In this document: positions 37,444 to 47,537 of the stretch, piece by piece
How the letters are laid out: each line of letters opens with the position of its first letter
Position numbering within the stretch: position 1 is the stretch's first letter
Assembly (NCBI GenBank): GCA_947494095.1
Contig: CANLTI010000028.1
Location: 1 to 61,169 of the forward strand
DNA: 61,169 nt
Direction: 5' to 3'
DNA from: an uncultured Pseudomonadales bacterium
GTDB taxonomy: Bacteria > Pseudomonadota > Gammaproteobacteria > Pseudomonadales > Cellvibrionaceae
Made by a program: the position numbers and the translations under genes
The notes under the pieces: model-generated
The model's input: the letters and a program-made list of their open reading frames with translations, nothing else
The model's database searches: none
Told to the model about the DNA's origin: nothing

Positions 37444-37495
37444 TTTGGCTGGGCTTGCGAGTGCTTTTTAGAGCGCTATAAATTGGCCAATACTC

Positions 37496-37552
37496 TATAG
37501 CCATTGCGCTGCAACGGGCACAGCCAATACCCGCCGCAGCGCAATGGCTATA
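37496..37552. repeat. Large perfect hairpin after gltX
   Basis: TATAGCCATTGCGCTGC (37496-37512) is the exact reverse complement of GCAGCGCAATGGCTATA (37536-37552). A further CGGG/CCCG pair lies inside, giving about 21 paired bases. There is no T-tract, so it is not a typical intrinsic terminator. It could be a REP-like palindrome, a processing site or a factor-dependent terminator. Confidence 0.85.
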
Positions 37553-37683
37553 AAAGCTATAAATGCACTAATAATCCGATGTGATTATAATTATCGTACC
37601 TAGTCATCATCGAGTGTAACATTCTGTTCTTAACACAGCTCTTAGCGTTCATGTGTTAGGGCTTAGTTTTGAGAGGTAGCTAA

Positions 37684-38217
37684 ATGAGCACAATGAGTAA
37701 TGTAAAGCTCACCACCGAGGGCGCTGAAACCTTAGCGGCCCAAGTACGCGACACCTACTGGCAAGGGCGAGGGTTTCCTTTAGACCCTATTACAGTAGGT
37801 CGCGCTATGGGTATCCGTATTATCGATGCCGAACTACCGGATGATATCGCCGGAGCCTTACTTAAAAAAGCAGGGCAAGACCCCGTGATTATGTTGCATG
37901 GCGACGACTCACCTAATCGTAAGCGCTTTACCTGTAGTCATGAGTTGGGGCATTATGTCTATCGCCTTGAGCGCGGACACTTCGAAGATCAAACCATTGA
38001 TTATGTCGACTATCGTAATGACATGTCTAGTCAGGGAACTGACCCAGAAGAAATCAGTGCCAACCGCTTTGCCGCTGCTTTACTTATGCCAATGGCTAAA
38101 GTGCGTGAAATGGCGGCTAAAAAGGCTGCAAATTTGTATGGCTTAGCTGAGTACTTCGGCGTATCACTATCAGCCATGCGTTACCGGTTAGATGACTTAA
38201 CGATTAAAATAAAATGA
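37684..38217 (+). CDS. ImmA/IrrE-family metallopeptidase
   Basis: A 177-residue zinc peptidase. The catalytic HExxH is CSHELGHYVY (about residues 81-90). The distal acidic ligand region is EEISANRFAAALLMP (about 121-135), the family pattern. Members cleave or inactivate XRE-type repressors in mobile elements and stress regulons. Usually an XRE regulator is fused or adjacent; here none is seen. Instead the stop overlaps by 4 nt (ATGA) the start of a small two-TM protein, so the two are coupled. The C-terminus SLSAMRYRLDDL is the common helix-turn-helix-like end of the family. Confidence 0.92.
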   Translation: MSTMSNVKLTTEGAETLAAQVRDTYWQGRGFPLDPITVGRAMGIRIIDAELPDDIAGALLKKAGQDPVIMLHGDDSPNRKRFTCSHELGHYVYRLERGHFEDQTIDYVDYRNDMSSQGTDPEEISANRFAAALLMPMAKVREMAAKKAANLYGLAEYFGVSLSAMRYRLDDLTIKIK

Positions 38218-38552
38218 ATACCCATCAAGGTCTAGTGGAAAGACCCACAGCCGACGCGCTGTTTAAACGTCAAAACTCATCAAAATTGATCGATAGCCCA
38301 AAGCTGTCGCAAGATGAGCTTGATCAGGAATCCGATCGCAAGCTTAAAAAAACCTATGCTTACTGGTTTATTGGTATTTTAATTGGGCAGCTGATTGTCA
38401 TGAATATTGTCTTTGCAGGGCATGGTTTAGGATGGTTAAGCTTTGACGAATTAACATTGCGTTTTTATACCACCAGTACAATATTAGAGGTCTTCGGGGT
38501 CATTTTTGTGATTGTGAATAATTTATTTCCGTCCACAAAACCGCAAACCTAG
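38214..38552 (+). CDS. Small two-TM protein coupled to the ImmA/IrrE peptidase
   Basis: The 112-residue protein is not recognised. An N-terminal soluble, charged half (about residues 1-45) is followed by two hydrophobic helices, YWFIGILIGQLIVMNIVFAG (about 50-69) and TTSTILEVFGVIFVIVNNLF (about 85-104). The start overlaps the peptidase stop by 4 nt. Such coupling implies a joint function: it may be the peptidase's target, anchor or effector. No signal peptide or enzymatic motif is seen. Confidence 0.85.
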   Translation: MNTHQGLVERPTADALFKRQNSSKLIDSPKLSQDELDQESDRKLKKTYAYWFIGILIGQLIVMNIVFAGHGLGWLSFDELTLRFYTTSTILEVFGVIFVIVNNLFPSTKPQT

Positions 38553-38679
38553 CCTTAACGCGCCTGCTAGCGTGCAAAATGACAGCTATATTCTCCTCTT
38601 AACATCTCTCATGCTGCGCTGCATGATTATTTTGCCTTTACCTTCATGAGCTAACTCAGTAAAGTAACAGCCATTGTCT

Positions 38680-38757
38680 TGTCGGGGTGCACAAAAATTG
38701 TGCTGAGAGTAAACCCGTCGACCTGATCCGGTTAGTGCCGGCGTAGGGAACGAGATC
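38680..38757 (+). promoter_or_regulatory. TPP riboswitch
   Basis: The thi-box core is complete: CGGGGTGC (38683-38690), TGCTGAGAG (38701-38709), ACCCG, then ACCTGATCCGGTTAGTGCCGGCGTAGGGA (38721-38749). Thiamine pyrophosphate binding should repress the thiD-thiC genes that follow, probably at translation initiation, because no strong terminator hairpin is visible before thiD. Confidence 0.95.
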
Positions 38758-38840
38758 ACTTCTTTCGCGCATGTCTCATGTGCTATTTTGTGCCTACCGT
38801 CCTGTGCTACCTAACCCGACTTACGGACTTTGGAGCATCT

Positions 38841-39710
38841 GTGGTAGAGCCTTCCACCCCCAGTGTAACTGATACAAAAAAAAGCCCTGTCGTATTAAGT
38901 ATCGCAGGGAGCGACTCCTGTGCGGGCGCAGGTATTCAAGCCGATATTAAAACCTGCGCGGCTATGGGTGCTTATGCCTGCACGGTGGTAACGGCCGTTA
39001 CAGCACAAGGCGCCGGCCGCGTTGATGGTATTTTTGCGATGCCGGCAAGCTTGGTGCGCGATCAAATACGCGCCGTTACACAAACATACAATGTCGGGGT
39101 GGTGAAGCTCGGGATGATGGGGAATTTAGCGATCGCACAAGTGGTTGCTGATTTTTTGCACGACAGTGGCTTGCCCGTTGTTATTGACCCTGTTTTTAAA
39201 GCCAGTGCTGGTGCTGACTTATGTACAGGTGGCCAAGGTCTTAACGAGGTTATTGCTTTTTATCGTGAGGTTTTTGCCCCTGTTGCTTCAGTCATAACCC
39301 CCAACATTCAAGAGGCGGCGCAACTGCTAGGTTTACCACCGGCCAGCACCCATGAATCCTACGATTTACACGCGCGCGCACTATTAAATTTGGGGGCCTC
39401 GGCGGCTCTATTAAAAGGTGGGCACAGTTTAGATGATCGCCTATGCAGCGATTATTTAGCTTTTTCCGATGGCCTAGACGGTGATGTCAACGTACAAGCG
39501 TTTACCGCCGCCCGATTAAAAACGCCCCATGGACACGGCACCGGTTGTACACTAGCCAGTGCTATTGCGGCAGGCCTATTACAAGGCTTAACCTTAGTTC
39601 AAGCGGTGAGCGCTGCCAAAAACCATTTACAAGGCGCATTAGCCGCGGCTGGGCGCTTAAATCTAGTGCCCGAGCACGGTCCTTTGCACCATTTCGCGCA
39701 TTACTGGTGA
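38841..39710 (+). CDS. thiD: Hydroxymethylpyrimidine (phosphate) kinase
   Basis: A ribokinase-fold enzyme that phosphorylates HMP and HMP-P to HMP-PP in thiamine synthesis. Key blocks are LSIAGSDSCAGAGIQADIKT, KLGMMGN, VVIDPVFKASAG and the C-terminal anion hole HGTGCTLASAIAAGL. The frame opens at 38778, but GTG 38841 (GGAG at 38832-38835) gives about 289 residues and starts just before the family N-terminus. It follows the TPP riboswitch and precedes thiC. Confidence 0.94.
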   Translation: MVEPSTPSVTDTKKSPVVLSIAGSDSCAGAGIQADIKTCAAMGAYACTVVTAVTAQGAGRVDGIFAMPASLVRDQIRAVTQTYNVGVVKLGMMGNLAIAQVVADFLHDSGLPVVIDPVFKASAGADLCTGGQGLNEVIAFYREVFAPVASVITPNIQEAAQLLGLPPASTHESYDLHARALLNLGASAALLKGGHSLDDRLCSDYLAFSDGLDGDVNVQAFTAARLKTPHGHGTGCTLASAIAAGLLQGLTLVQAVSAAKNHLQGALAAAGRLNLVPEHGPLHHFAHYW

Positions 39711-39792
39711 GGCCCACTGTATAGAGCTTTACCACTCAAAATATTATTTGAATAACACTGATTTTAGTAAAAACTGACCTCAATATAGGTGA

Positions 39793-41706
<1,914 letters not shown>

Positions 41707-41713
41707 GTGGGTA

Positions 41714-42376
41714 ATGAGCCACAATAAGGATCACTCAACCTCATTTACATCGGCGCACTTGACTCGCGCCGATGTAGAGGTTGTGCGTAAAAAGGCTGCT
41801 TTTAGCGGCTTTTTTGAATTGACCATACATACCCTTCGTCATCGGTTATTTGGCGGTGGTTGGAGTCGTGAGATAGAGCGCGAGGTGTTTACTAAAACCG
41901 AAGCCGCCGCGGCGGTTTTATTTGACCCTCAACATGACTTGATCGGCTTAATTGAGCAGTTTCGGGCAGGGGCCTTGGAGTCAGAGTATGGGCCGTGGTG
42001 CTTAGAGGTGGTTGCCGGAATGCTCGAGCCTGGCGAGAGTCCAGACGCGCTTATTCGCCGAGAAATCAAAGAAGAAGCCGGCCTTACCCCCTCCAAACTG
42101 CACAAAATAACGGCTTATTACTCTACCCCTGGCGCGTGTAATGAAAAAATACACCTCTATTGTGCCGAGTGTGATTTGAGCCAAGCTGGGGGCATTCACG
42201 GCCTAGACAGTGAGAATGAGGACATATTGCTCAGCGTATTTGAGGCTCAGCCGGTACTTGATGCTATGCTCGATAGTAGAATGAATAACGCCGCCACACT
42301 GATAGGCCTACAGTGGCTAGCAACCAATCGCGAAGCGCTAAAAGCCGCTAGCATTGACGCGTTCTGCGCAACCTAA
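41714..42376 (+). CDS. nudF: ADP-ribose pyrophosphatase (Nudix)
   Basis: A 220-residue Nudix hydrolase that splits ADP-ribose into AMP and ribose 5-phosphate. The Nudix box is complete: GMLEPGESPDALIRREIKEEAGL (G-x5-E-x7-REUxEExGU), at about residues 98-120. ATG 41714 has GGTGGG upstream and fits the family N-terminus. It begins the conserved group nudF-yqiB-cpdA-yqiA known from enterobacteria, and here it is joined to the thi genes. Confidence 0.94.
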   Translation: MSHNKDHSTSFTSAHLTRADVEVVRKKAAFSGFFELTIHTLRHRLFGGGWSREIEREVFTKTEAAAAVLFDPQHDLIGLIEQFRAGALESEYGPWCLEVVAGMLEPGESPDALIRREIKEEAGLTPSKLHKITAYYSTPGACNEKIHLYCAECDLSQAGGIHGLDSENEDILLSVFEAQPVLDAMLDSRMNNAATLIGLQWLATNREALKAASIDAFCAT

Positions 42377-42411
42377 ACCTCAAGAGAAAGCCATTATGCA
42401 GAGATTGACGC

Positions 42412-42888
42412 TTGGTTGCTTTTAATCGATCAGCCGATGACTATGTCGTGAGCCTAAAAGGGCACCATACACAGTGTGAACTCAATTTTCACCTGTGTAT
42501 GGCTCTGTTTCCTTATTGCCGACAAGAGCAAGCTCAGTGGCATTTTGAGATTGCAGCGGTGGCGCCACCTTATCCACGTATATGCGTTAATGTGAGGCGT
42601 ATAGAGCTCGCTCCTTACACCACCACTTTGCAAATTTCACAGTCAGGAAAAACCAAAAGCTATATATGCGCGCCAAAACTTACCGTTAGGTTATATCATG
42701 ACGCTAAAATGGCAGAAGTTGTCGCTTGGAACAACCACCGATGCTGGTATCCTGTGTATAGTTACCCCAACAGACAGATGTATCACCGAGACGAAAAGCT
42801 CGTGCTCAATCGATTTTTAGGTGAGTGGTTGGTACATTGTCGCAAACTTGGTCTTTCCCCGGCAGGTTTTGTGAATCCTCTCCCATAA
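42412..42888 (+). CDS. yqiB: DUF1249 protein, YqiB-like
   Basis: Up to 158 residues, similar to E. coli YqiB (140 residues, function unknown). The diagnostic block is LTVRLYHDAKMAEVV...YPVYSYPNRQMYHRDEKLVLNRFLGEWL. The start is unclear: TTG 42412 is the first in frame, while GTG 42448 fits the family N-terminus better. An ATG at 42396 opens a frame of only nine codons ending within the gene start. It sits between nudF and cpdA as in enterobacteria. Confidence 0.85.
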   Translation: MVAFNRSADDYVVSLKGHHTQCELNFHLCMALFPYCRQEQAQWHFEIAAVAPPYPRICVNVRRIELAPYTTTLQISQSGKTKSYICAPKLTVRLYHDAKMAEVVAWNNHRCWYPVYSYPNRQMYHRDEKLVLNRFLGEWLVHCRKLGLSPAGFVNPLP

Positions 42889-42970
42889 GATTATTGTGGG
42901 CATCGATTTAGCCGTAGGGCTCGGGCAAAATTCATAACATAGCAATGAAAATAATATTAGGTGAACAGTC

Positions 42971-43804
42971 ATGGACTTAGGTGCCAACGTGACCCAGCTT
43001 CCTGAACGCGCTTTACGTGTGCTGCAAATAACCGATAGCCATTTAGGGAGCGATAGCGATGAGTCTTTATTGGGTATTAATACTGAGCAAAGCTTACGTG
43101 ATGTGCTGACGGCGATTAATGAGAAGCATCCTGGGCCTGCACCGTTTGATTTAGTTGTGGCGACTGGTGATATTTCTAATGATGGTAAGCGCCCAAGTTA
43201 TCAGCGGTTTGTACAGATCGTACGTGAATATCTTCCTGGTATGCCGCTGGCTTGGCTAGAAGGTAATCATGATGATCCAGCCGGTATGCGCGTAAAAAAC
43301 CTCCCTCAACCTTTGAGCCATATTGTGGGTGTTGGCGATTGGCGTATGATTCTATTAAGTTCGCGCGTCCCTTTTGAAGAGCGAGGTGAGCTCCCCGAAT
43401 CTGAGCTGGTGCGCTTAGAGAAGCTGCTGGCTATACGACCGGCATCTCCGACACTCGTTATGATGCATCACCAGCCTGTTCCTGTAGGGTGTGCATGGTT
43501 AGATCAATATAAAGTCGCTAACTCTGATGCGTTTTTTGAAATTATTGACCGCCACCCTAACGTAAAAGGCGTTGTGTGGGGCCATGTGCATCAAGATTTT
43601 TATATGCGTCGCGGTACGGTAGAGCTATTTGCGACCCCATCGACGTGTATACAGTTTAAGCCGCGCAATGATGATTTTACAGTAGATCAAAAAATGCCGG
43701 GCTATCGCGTTTTTGACTTGCATGACGATGGCCGAATTGGTACGTATGTTAACCGGGTTGAAGGCTTTTCATACAATGTGGATCTGAGTTCTTCGGGTTA
43801 TTAG
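42971..43804 (+). CDS. cpdA: 3',5'-cyclic AMP phosphodiesterase
   Basis: A 277-residue calcineurin-like metallophosphoesterase that hydrolyses cAMP. Metal ligands are visible in order: QITDSHLG, VVATGDISNDG, WLEGNHDDP, MMHHQPVPVG and VVWGHVHQDF. Length matches E. coli CpdA (275). The ribosome site AGGTGA precedes the ATG. In E. coli yqiA and parE follow; here a family B element of about 164 bp separates it from yqiA. Confidence 0.95.
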   Translation: MDLGANVTQLPERALRVLQITDSHLGSDSDESLLGINTEQSLRDVLTAINEKHPGPAPFDLVVATGDISNDGKRPSYQRFVQIVREYLPGMPLAWLEGNHDDPAGMRVKNLPQPLSHIVGVGDWRMILLSSRVPFEERGELPESELVRLEKLLAIRPASPTLVMMHHQPVPVGCAWLDQYKVANSDAFFEIIDRHPNVKGVVWGHVHQDFYMRRGTVELFATPSTCIQFKPRNDDFTVDQKMPGYRVFDLHDDGRIGTYVNRVEGFSYNVDLSSSGY

Positions 43805-43830
43805 CGGCAGTCTACGCAGTTATTTTCACC

Positions 43831-43994
43831 TTAGGGACGAGGAAAAAATACATTATCCAGTAATACTTGTTTTCTGCTTCCTCTCCTGCGTTGCTCAAAG
43901 CGTTACATGCCCCGGCATGCGCCCCTTCGAGCGCCTTGCCGAGAAAACAGAACTCTACGTCTAATTGGACAAACTATTATTGCCTCGCCCCTTA
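43831..43994. mobile_element. Family B MITE-like element, copy 1
   Basis: About 164 bp with ends TTAGGGACGAGGAAAAAATA and TATTATTGCCTCGCCCCTTA, an imperfect inverted repeat of about 20 bp. The core CATTATCCAGTAATAC, CGTTGCTCAAAGCGTTACATG and GCCGAGAAAACAGAAC is shared with 55102-55283. No target duplication is obvious and there is no coding capacity. Confidence 0.82.
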
Positions 43995-43997
43995 CTC

Positions 43998-44031
43998 AAG
44001 AAGGCTGCCGTCGGCAGCCTTCTTTTTTTAT
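43998..44031 (+). terminator. Strong intrinsic terminator before yqiA
   Basis: AAGAAGGCTGCCG pairs perfectly with CGGCAGCCTTCTT and is followed by seven T residues. It should end the thiD-cpdA transcript, so yqiA, 27 nt further on, needs its own promoter or readthrough. Confidence 0.88.
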
Positions 44032-44057
44032 TTACTCTACGGTTACACAGGCGCAGT

Positions 44058-44648
44058 ATGCCAACGGTTTTATATTGTCATGGATTTTTAAGCTCGCCGC
44101 AGTCAACTAAAGCGGTGCAGGTGCAGCAATGGTTGGCACAGCATAGGCCACTCTGGCATTACGTATGCCCCGAGCTCTCCGCTCACCCTAGCGATGCAAA
44201 AGCCACACTACAGCAGCTAATGAAGGAGTTTGTGCGTCGAGAGGAAGCTGTTTATTGTATTGGCAGCTCCCTAGGCGGGTATTGGGCGACATGGTTGACC
44301 GAGCACTACGGTATTAAATCTGTTTTGGTTAACCCCGCAGTTGCACCGCATACCCGCTTCCAGCATTTTTTAGGGCAAACACTGAAAAGCTATTACTCGG
44401 AGCAAACCTATGTCTTAGATCACACAGATTTACAGTATTTACAAGCGTGCGATTGCCCCGTTATCCGTGATAGTCAGTGCTACTGTGTTTTACTGCAAAC
44501 AGGCGATGAAACCTTAGACTACCGGCAAGCCCAAGTGCGTTATTCAGGGTGTAAAATGCTTGTTGAGCCAGGTGGCAGCCATAGCTTTGATGGTTTTGAA
44601 GACCATTTACTGGGGATTATTCAATTTCTCGAAATCCCTTTAGCTTAG
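44058..44648 (+). CDS. yqiA: YqiA-type alpha/beta-hydrolase esterase
   Basis: A 196-residue UPF0227/YqiA esterase. It begins MPTVLYCHGFLSSPQS, has the nucleophile elbow GSSLGGYWA (about residues 71-79) and ends with the histidine region GGSHSFDGFEDH. The frame is open upstream to 43965, but that part lies within the terminator and family B element; ATG 44058 fits the family start. In E. coli the next gene is parE; here scpA follows after about 175 bp. Confidence 0.92.
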   Translation: MPTVLYCHGFLSSPQSTKAVQVQQWLAQHRPLWHYVCPELSAHPSDAKATLQQLMKEFVRREEAVYCIGSSLGGYWATWLTEHYGIKSVLVNPAVAPHTRFQHFLGQTLKSYYSEQTYVLDHTDLQYLQACDCPVIRDSQCYCVLLQTGDETLDYRQAQVRYSGCKMLVEPGGSHSFDGFEDHLLGIIQFLEIPLA

Positions 44649-44824
44649 TGGCATTATTTTAGTTTAGTGGTGTTACAGGTGCTCTCTATAATAAGCAATC
44701 ATGATGGTGATCCGTAATCTTTATAGCCTTAAGCAAACATTTTTGTGTTTTGTGTAGTTATTTTGTGTAGTTAGTTTCAAGGCTCGGGTTTATACTTGCT
44801 TGTTTTATCTATTTGGAGCCGCTT

Positions 44825-45655
44825 TTGACTGATACCGCCGAACAACCAGCCGCTAAAAGCGACCTGCCAGCACAAGCTGAAATGCCGTTTGCGTTGGTCA
44901 ATGGCTTGGCGATGACAGAGCTGCCTAAAGACTTATATATTCCGCCACAAGCGCTCGAGGTGTTTCTTGAGTCTTTTGAAGGACCGCTGGATTTACTGCT
45001 TTATCTGATCCGCCGTCAAAACCTCGATATTTTAGATATTGACGTGTCGGCCATTACCAAACAATATGTCTCCTACGTTGATATGATGGAATCGATTCAC
45101 TTTGAATTGGCTGCTGAGTATTTAGTAATGGCGGCGATGCTGGCTGAAATCAAGTCGAGAATGTTGTTGCCCCGTGCACCGACCGAAGACGGCGAAGAGG
45201 AAGAAGACCCTAGAGCAACACTGATCAGGCGGCTGCAAGAATACGAGCGCTTTAAAAAAGCGGCTGAAGATATTGATGAAATGCCGCGGCTCAATCGTGA
45301 TATTCATGTCGCTAAGGCCTGCGCGCCGGACCGTAATTTAACCAAACCCGAGCCCGATGTGGACATGAAAGAAATCCTATTTGCCCTTGGTGAGGTATTG
45401 CGTAGAGCTGATATGTTCGAAAGTCATCAGGTCGGCCGAGAAAAACTCTCGACGCGCGAGCGAATGACACAGGTTTTAGAGGCACTAAAGGGTCAGCAGT
45501 TTGTCCCTTTTATTCAGTTGTTTACCGTAGAGGAGGGGCGCTTGGGTGTGGTCGTAACTTTTTTAGCTATTTTAGAGCTCATTAAAGAGACTCTAGTTGA
45601 ATTAGTACAAACCGAAGCTTTTGGCCCTATTCATGTTAAAGCCCGCGCAGAATAA
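44825..45655 (+). CDS. scpA: Segregation and condensation protein A
   Basis: The 276-residue kleisin subunit bridges SMC heads with ScpB in chromosome condensation. Blocks are LEVFLESFEGPLDLLLYLIRRQNLDI near the N-terminus, YLVMAAMLAEIKSRMLLPR and a C-terminal winged helix (VTFLAILELIKETLVELVQ). TTG 44825 is preferred over TTG 44813, since GGAG at 44815-44818 then has normal spacing. It leads the set scpA-scpB-rluB. Confidence 0.95.
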   Translation: MTDTAEQPAAKSDLPAQAEMPFALVNGLAMTELPKDLYIPPQALEVFLESFEGPLDLLLYLIRRQNLDILDIDVSAITKQYVSYVDMMESIHFELAAEYLVMAAMLAEIKSRMLLPRAPTEDGEEEEDPRATLIRRLQEYERFKKAAEDIDEMPRLNRDIHVAKACAPDRNLTKPEPDVDMKEILFALGEVLRRADMFESHQVGREKLSTRERMTQVLEALKGQQFVPFIQLFTVEEGRLGVVVTFLAILELIKETLVELVQTEAFGPIHVKARAE

Positions 45656-45682
45656 GTGCATTTGACCTAAGCAAAAAATATT

Positions 45683-46573
45683 ATGTCACAGACTCCTACC
45701 GACACTGTTGAAGACCCTATTACCCAAACCCCTCCTGCAGCACAAGAGGGCGACTACCAGCACGATCAACGATTTTTAAATCGAGTCATCGAAGGTGCTA
45801 TACTTGCACACGCCGAAGCGCTGTCGATCGAGAAGCTTTTTACTTTGTTTGATGAAGATAAGCGGCCCACACGTAAACAAATTACCGATACTTTAATTCG
45901 TATTCGTGATAGCCAGCACGATCGAGGATTTATATTAAAAGAGGTTGCCAGTGGTTGGCGCTTTGAAGTCTGCGATGATTTGGCGCCGTGGGTTAATCGG
46001 CTATGGGATGAAAGGCCACAAAAATACTCAAGAGCCTTGCTCGAGACCTTATCGCTGATTGCCTATCGCCAACCTTTAACGCGCGGCGACATAGAAGACG
46101 TACGCGGTGTGTCTGTGAGCAGCAATATTATTAAAACATTGAGTGAGCGTGAGTGGATTAAAGTCGTCGGGCATCGTGATGTGCCTGGCCGCCCTGCACT
46201 TTATGCCACAACACGCCAATTTTTAGATTACTTTGGCTTAAATAGCCTAGAGCAATTGCCAAGCTTAGCCGAATTACAAGATATTGACAGTATTAGCGCC
46301 AAACTGGATTTGGGTGATAAAGCCAGGGATGATAAAACCAGTAGCACAGTACCGGTTAGCGCCGAACCTGAGCCGGCTAAAAACAGGCTTGATGAAAATG
46401 ATGATAAAAAGCAGGAGGAGGTTGTCGACAGTGAAGCCCCTCATGCCGAGCACGACCATACAGCTCTCACGCAACAAACACATTTTGACCCAGACATTGC
46501 ACAACACCAACGCGATGCAACAACTCTCAGTGCTGCTGATAGCACCGAGCCCCTAAAGAAGACAGAGGTTTAA
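45683..46573 (+). CDS. scpB: Segregation and condensation protein B
   Basis: A 296-residue partner of ScpA with two winged-helix domains at about residues 27-195: EGAILAHAEALSIEKLFTLF, SRALLETLSLIAYRQPLTRGDIEDVRGVSV and LKTL-like IIKTLSEREWIKVVGHRDVPGRPALYATT. The last 90 residues are a hydrophilic tail rich in D, E, K and T, common in this lineage and probably disordered. It starts 27 nt after scpA. Confidence 0.96.
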   Translation: MSQTPTDTVEDPITQTPPAAQEGDYQHDQRFLNRVIEGAILAHAEALSIEKLFTLFDEDKRPTRKQITDTLIRIRDSQHDRGFILKEVASGWRFEVCDDLAPWVNRLWDERPQKYSRALLETLSLIAYRQPLTRGDIEDVRGVSVSSNIIKTLSEREWIKVVGHRDVPGRPALYATTRQFLDYFGLNSLEQLPSLAELQDIDSISAKLDLGDKARDDKTSSTVPVSAEPEPAKNRLDENDDKKQEEVVDSEAPHAEHDHTALTQQTHFDPDIAQHQRDATTLSAADSTEPLKKTEV

Positions 46574-46583
46574 CTCACACCTT

Positions 46584-47450
46584 ATGAGTGTTAACGAAAA
46601 ACTCCAAAAAGTACTTGCAACAGCAGGTTTTGACTCTCGCCGTGCCATTGAGCGAGCCATAGTAGCCGGTCAAGTCATGCTCAATGGCGAGCTCGCTACA
46701 CTAGGCGTGCGCGTAGCGCCTGGCGACCGTATCGTTTACCTTGGGCGCTCTTTTAAAGTGCCTGAAACACAGCGTGAAGAAACGCGCGTTTTGCTCTATA
46801 ACAAACCCGAAGGCGAGATATGCAGCAAACAAGACCCCGATGGTCGCAGCACAGTCTATGAGCGCTTGCCTACATTACCGAGTGGTCGCTGGATTTCAGT
46901 GGGTCGGTTAGATATTAATACCAGTGGATTATTGTTGTTCACCAATAATGGCGAGCTAGCGAATAAACTGATGCATCCTTCATCAAACATTGACCGTGAG
47001 TACCTTGTGCGCGTGCATGGTGCGGTGACAGAAGGGATACGCAAAATTCTGACCGAAGGTGTCTTACTTGAGGATGGCGTTGCGAAGTTTACGGATGTTC
47101 AAGAAAGTAAAAATAACGAACATGCGCAAGGCACAAATCGCTGGTTTTATTGTACCGTGATGGAGGGGCGAAATCGTGAGGTTCGTCGCTTGTGGGAGTC
47201 ACAAGACTTAAAAGTCAGCCGCTTAAAGCGCGTGCGTTACGGTAATATTTTTATTCCGTCTTATGTTCGCAATGGGCAGTGGATTGAGTTAAATGACAAA
47301 GAAATTGCCGAGCTGCATAAAACGGCAGGCTTAGAAGTCCCCGAAAAGCGACGATTTGTCCCTAAAACAGCGCAAGCTAAAGAACGTAATGTACGTAAAT
47401 TGAAAGGCGGCGGCCGCAAATCGAATAAAAACCCCCGTTTTGGTCGCTAG
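46584..47450 (+). CDS. rluB: 23S rRNA pseudouridine(2605) synthase
   Basis: The 288-residue RluB-type enzyme modifies U2605 of 23S rRNA. An N-terminal S4 RNA-binding domain (about residues 3-60: EKLQKVLATAGFDSRRAIERAI) precedes the catalytic domain with the conserved aspartate in SVGRLDINTSGLLLFTNNGEL. The basic tail rich in K, R and G (RKLKGGGRKSNKNPRFGR) is typical. It is joined to scpAB as in many Gammaproteobacteria. Confidence 0.95.
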   Translation: MSVNEKLQKVLATAGFDSRRAIERAIVAGQVMLNGELATLGVRVAPGDRIVYLGRSFKVPETQREETRVLLYNKPEGEICSKQDPDGRSTVYERLPTLPSGRWISVGRLDINTSGLLLFTNNGELANKLMHPSSNIDREYLVRVHGAVTEGIRKILTEGVLLEDGVAKFTDVQESKNNEHAQGTNRWFYCTVMEGRNREVRRLWESQDLKVSRLKRVRYGNIFIPSYVRNGQWIELNDKEIAELHKTAGLEVPEKRRFVPKTAQAKERNVRKLKGGGRKSNKNPRFGR

Positions 47451-47537
47451 AGCGCGTCTATTTTTGTGAATACTCCGCGGGCCTACAGGCAAGCGGGTAG
47501 CCTGAGCTTTGTTAATCGGCCAAAGAGATTTTATGCG

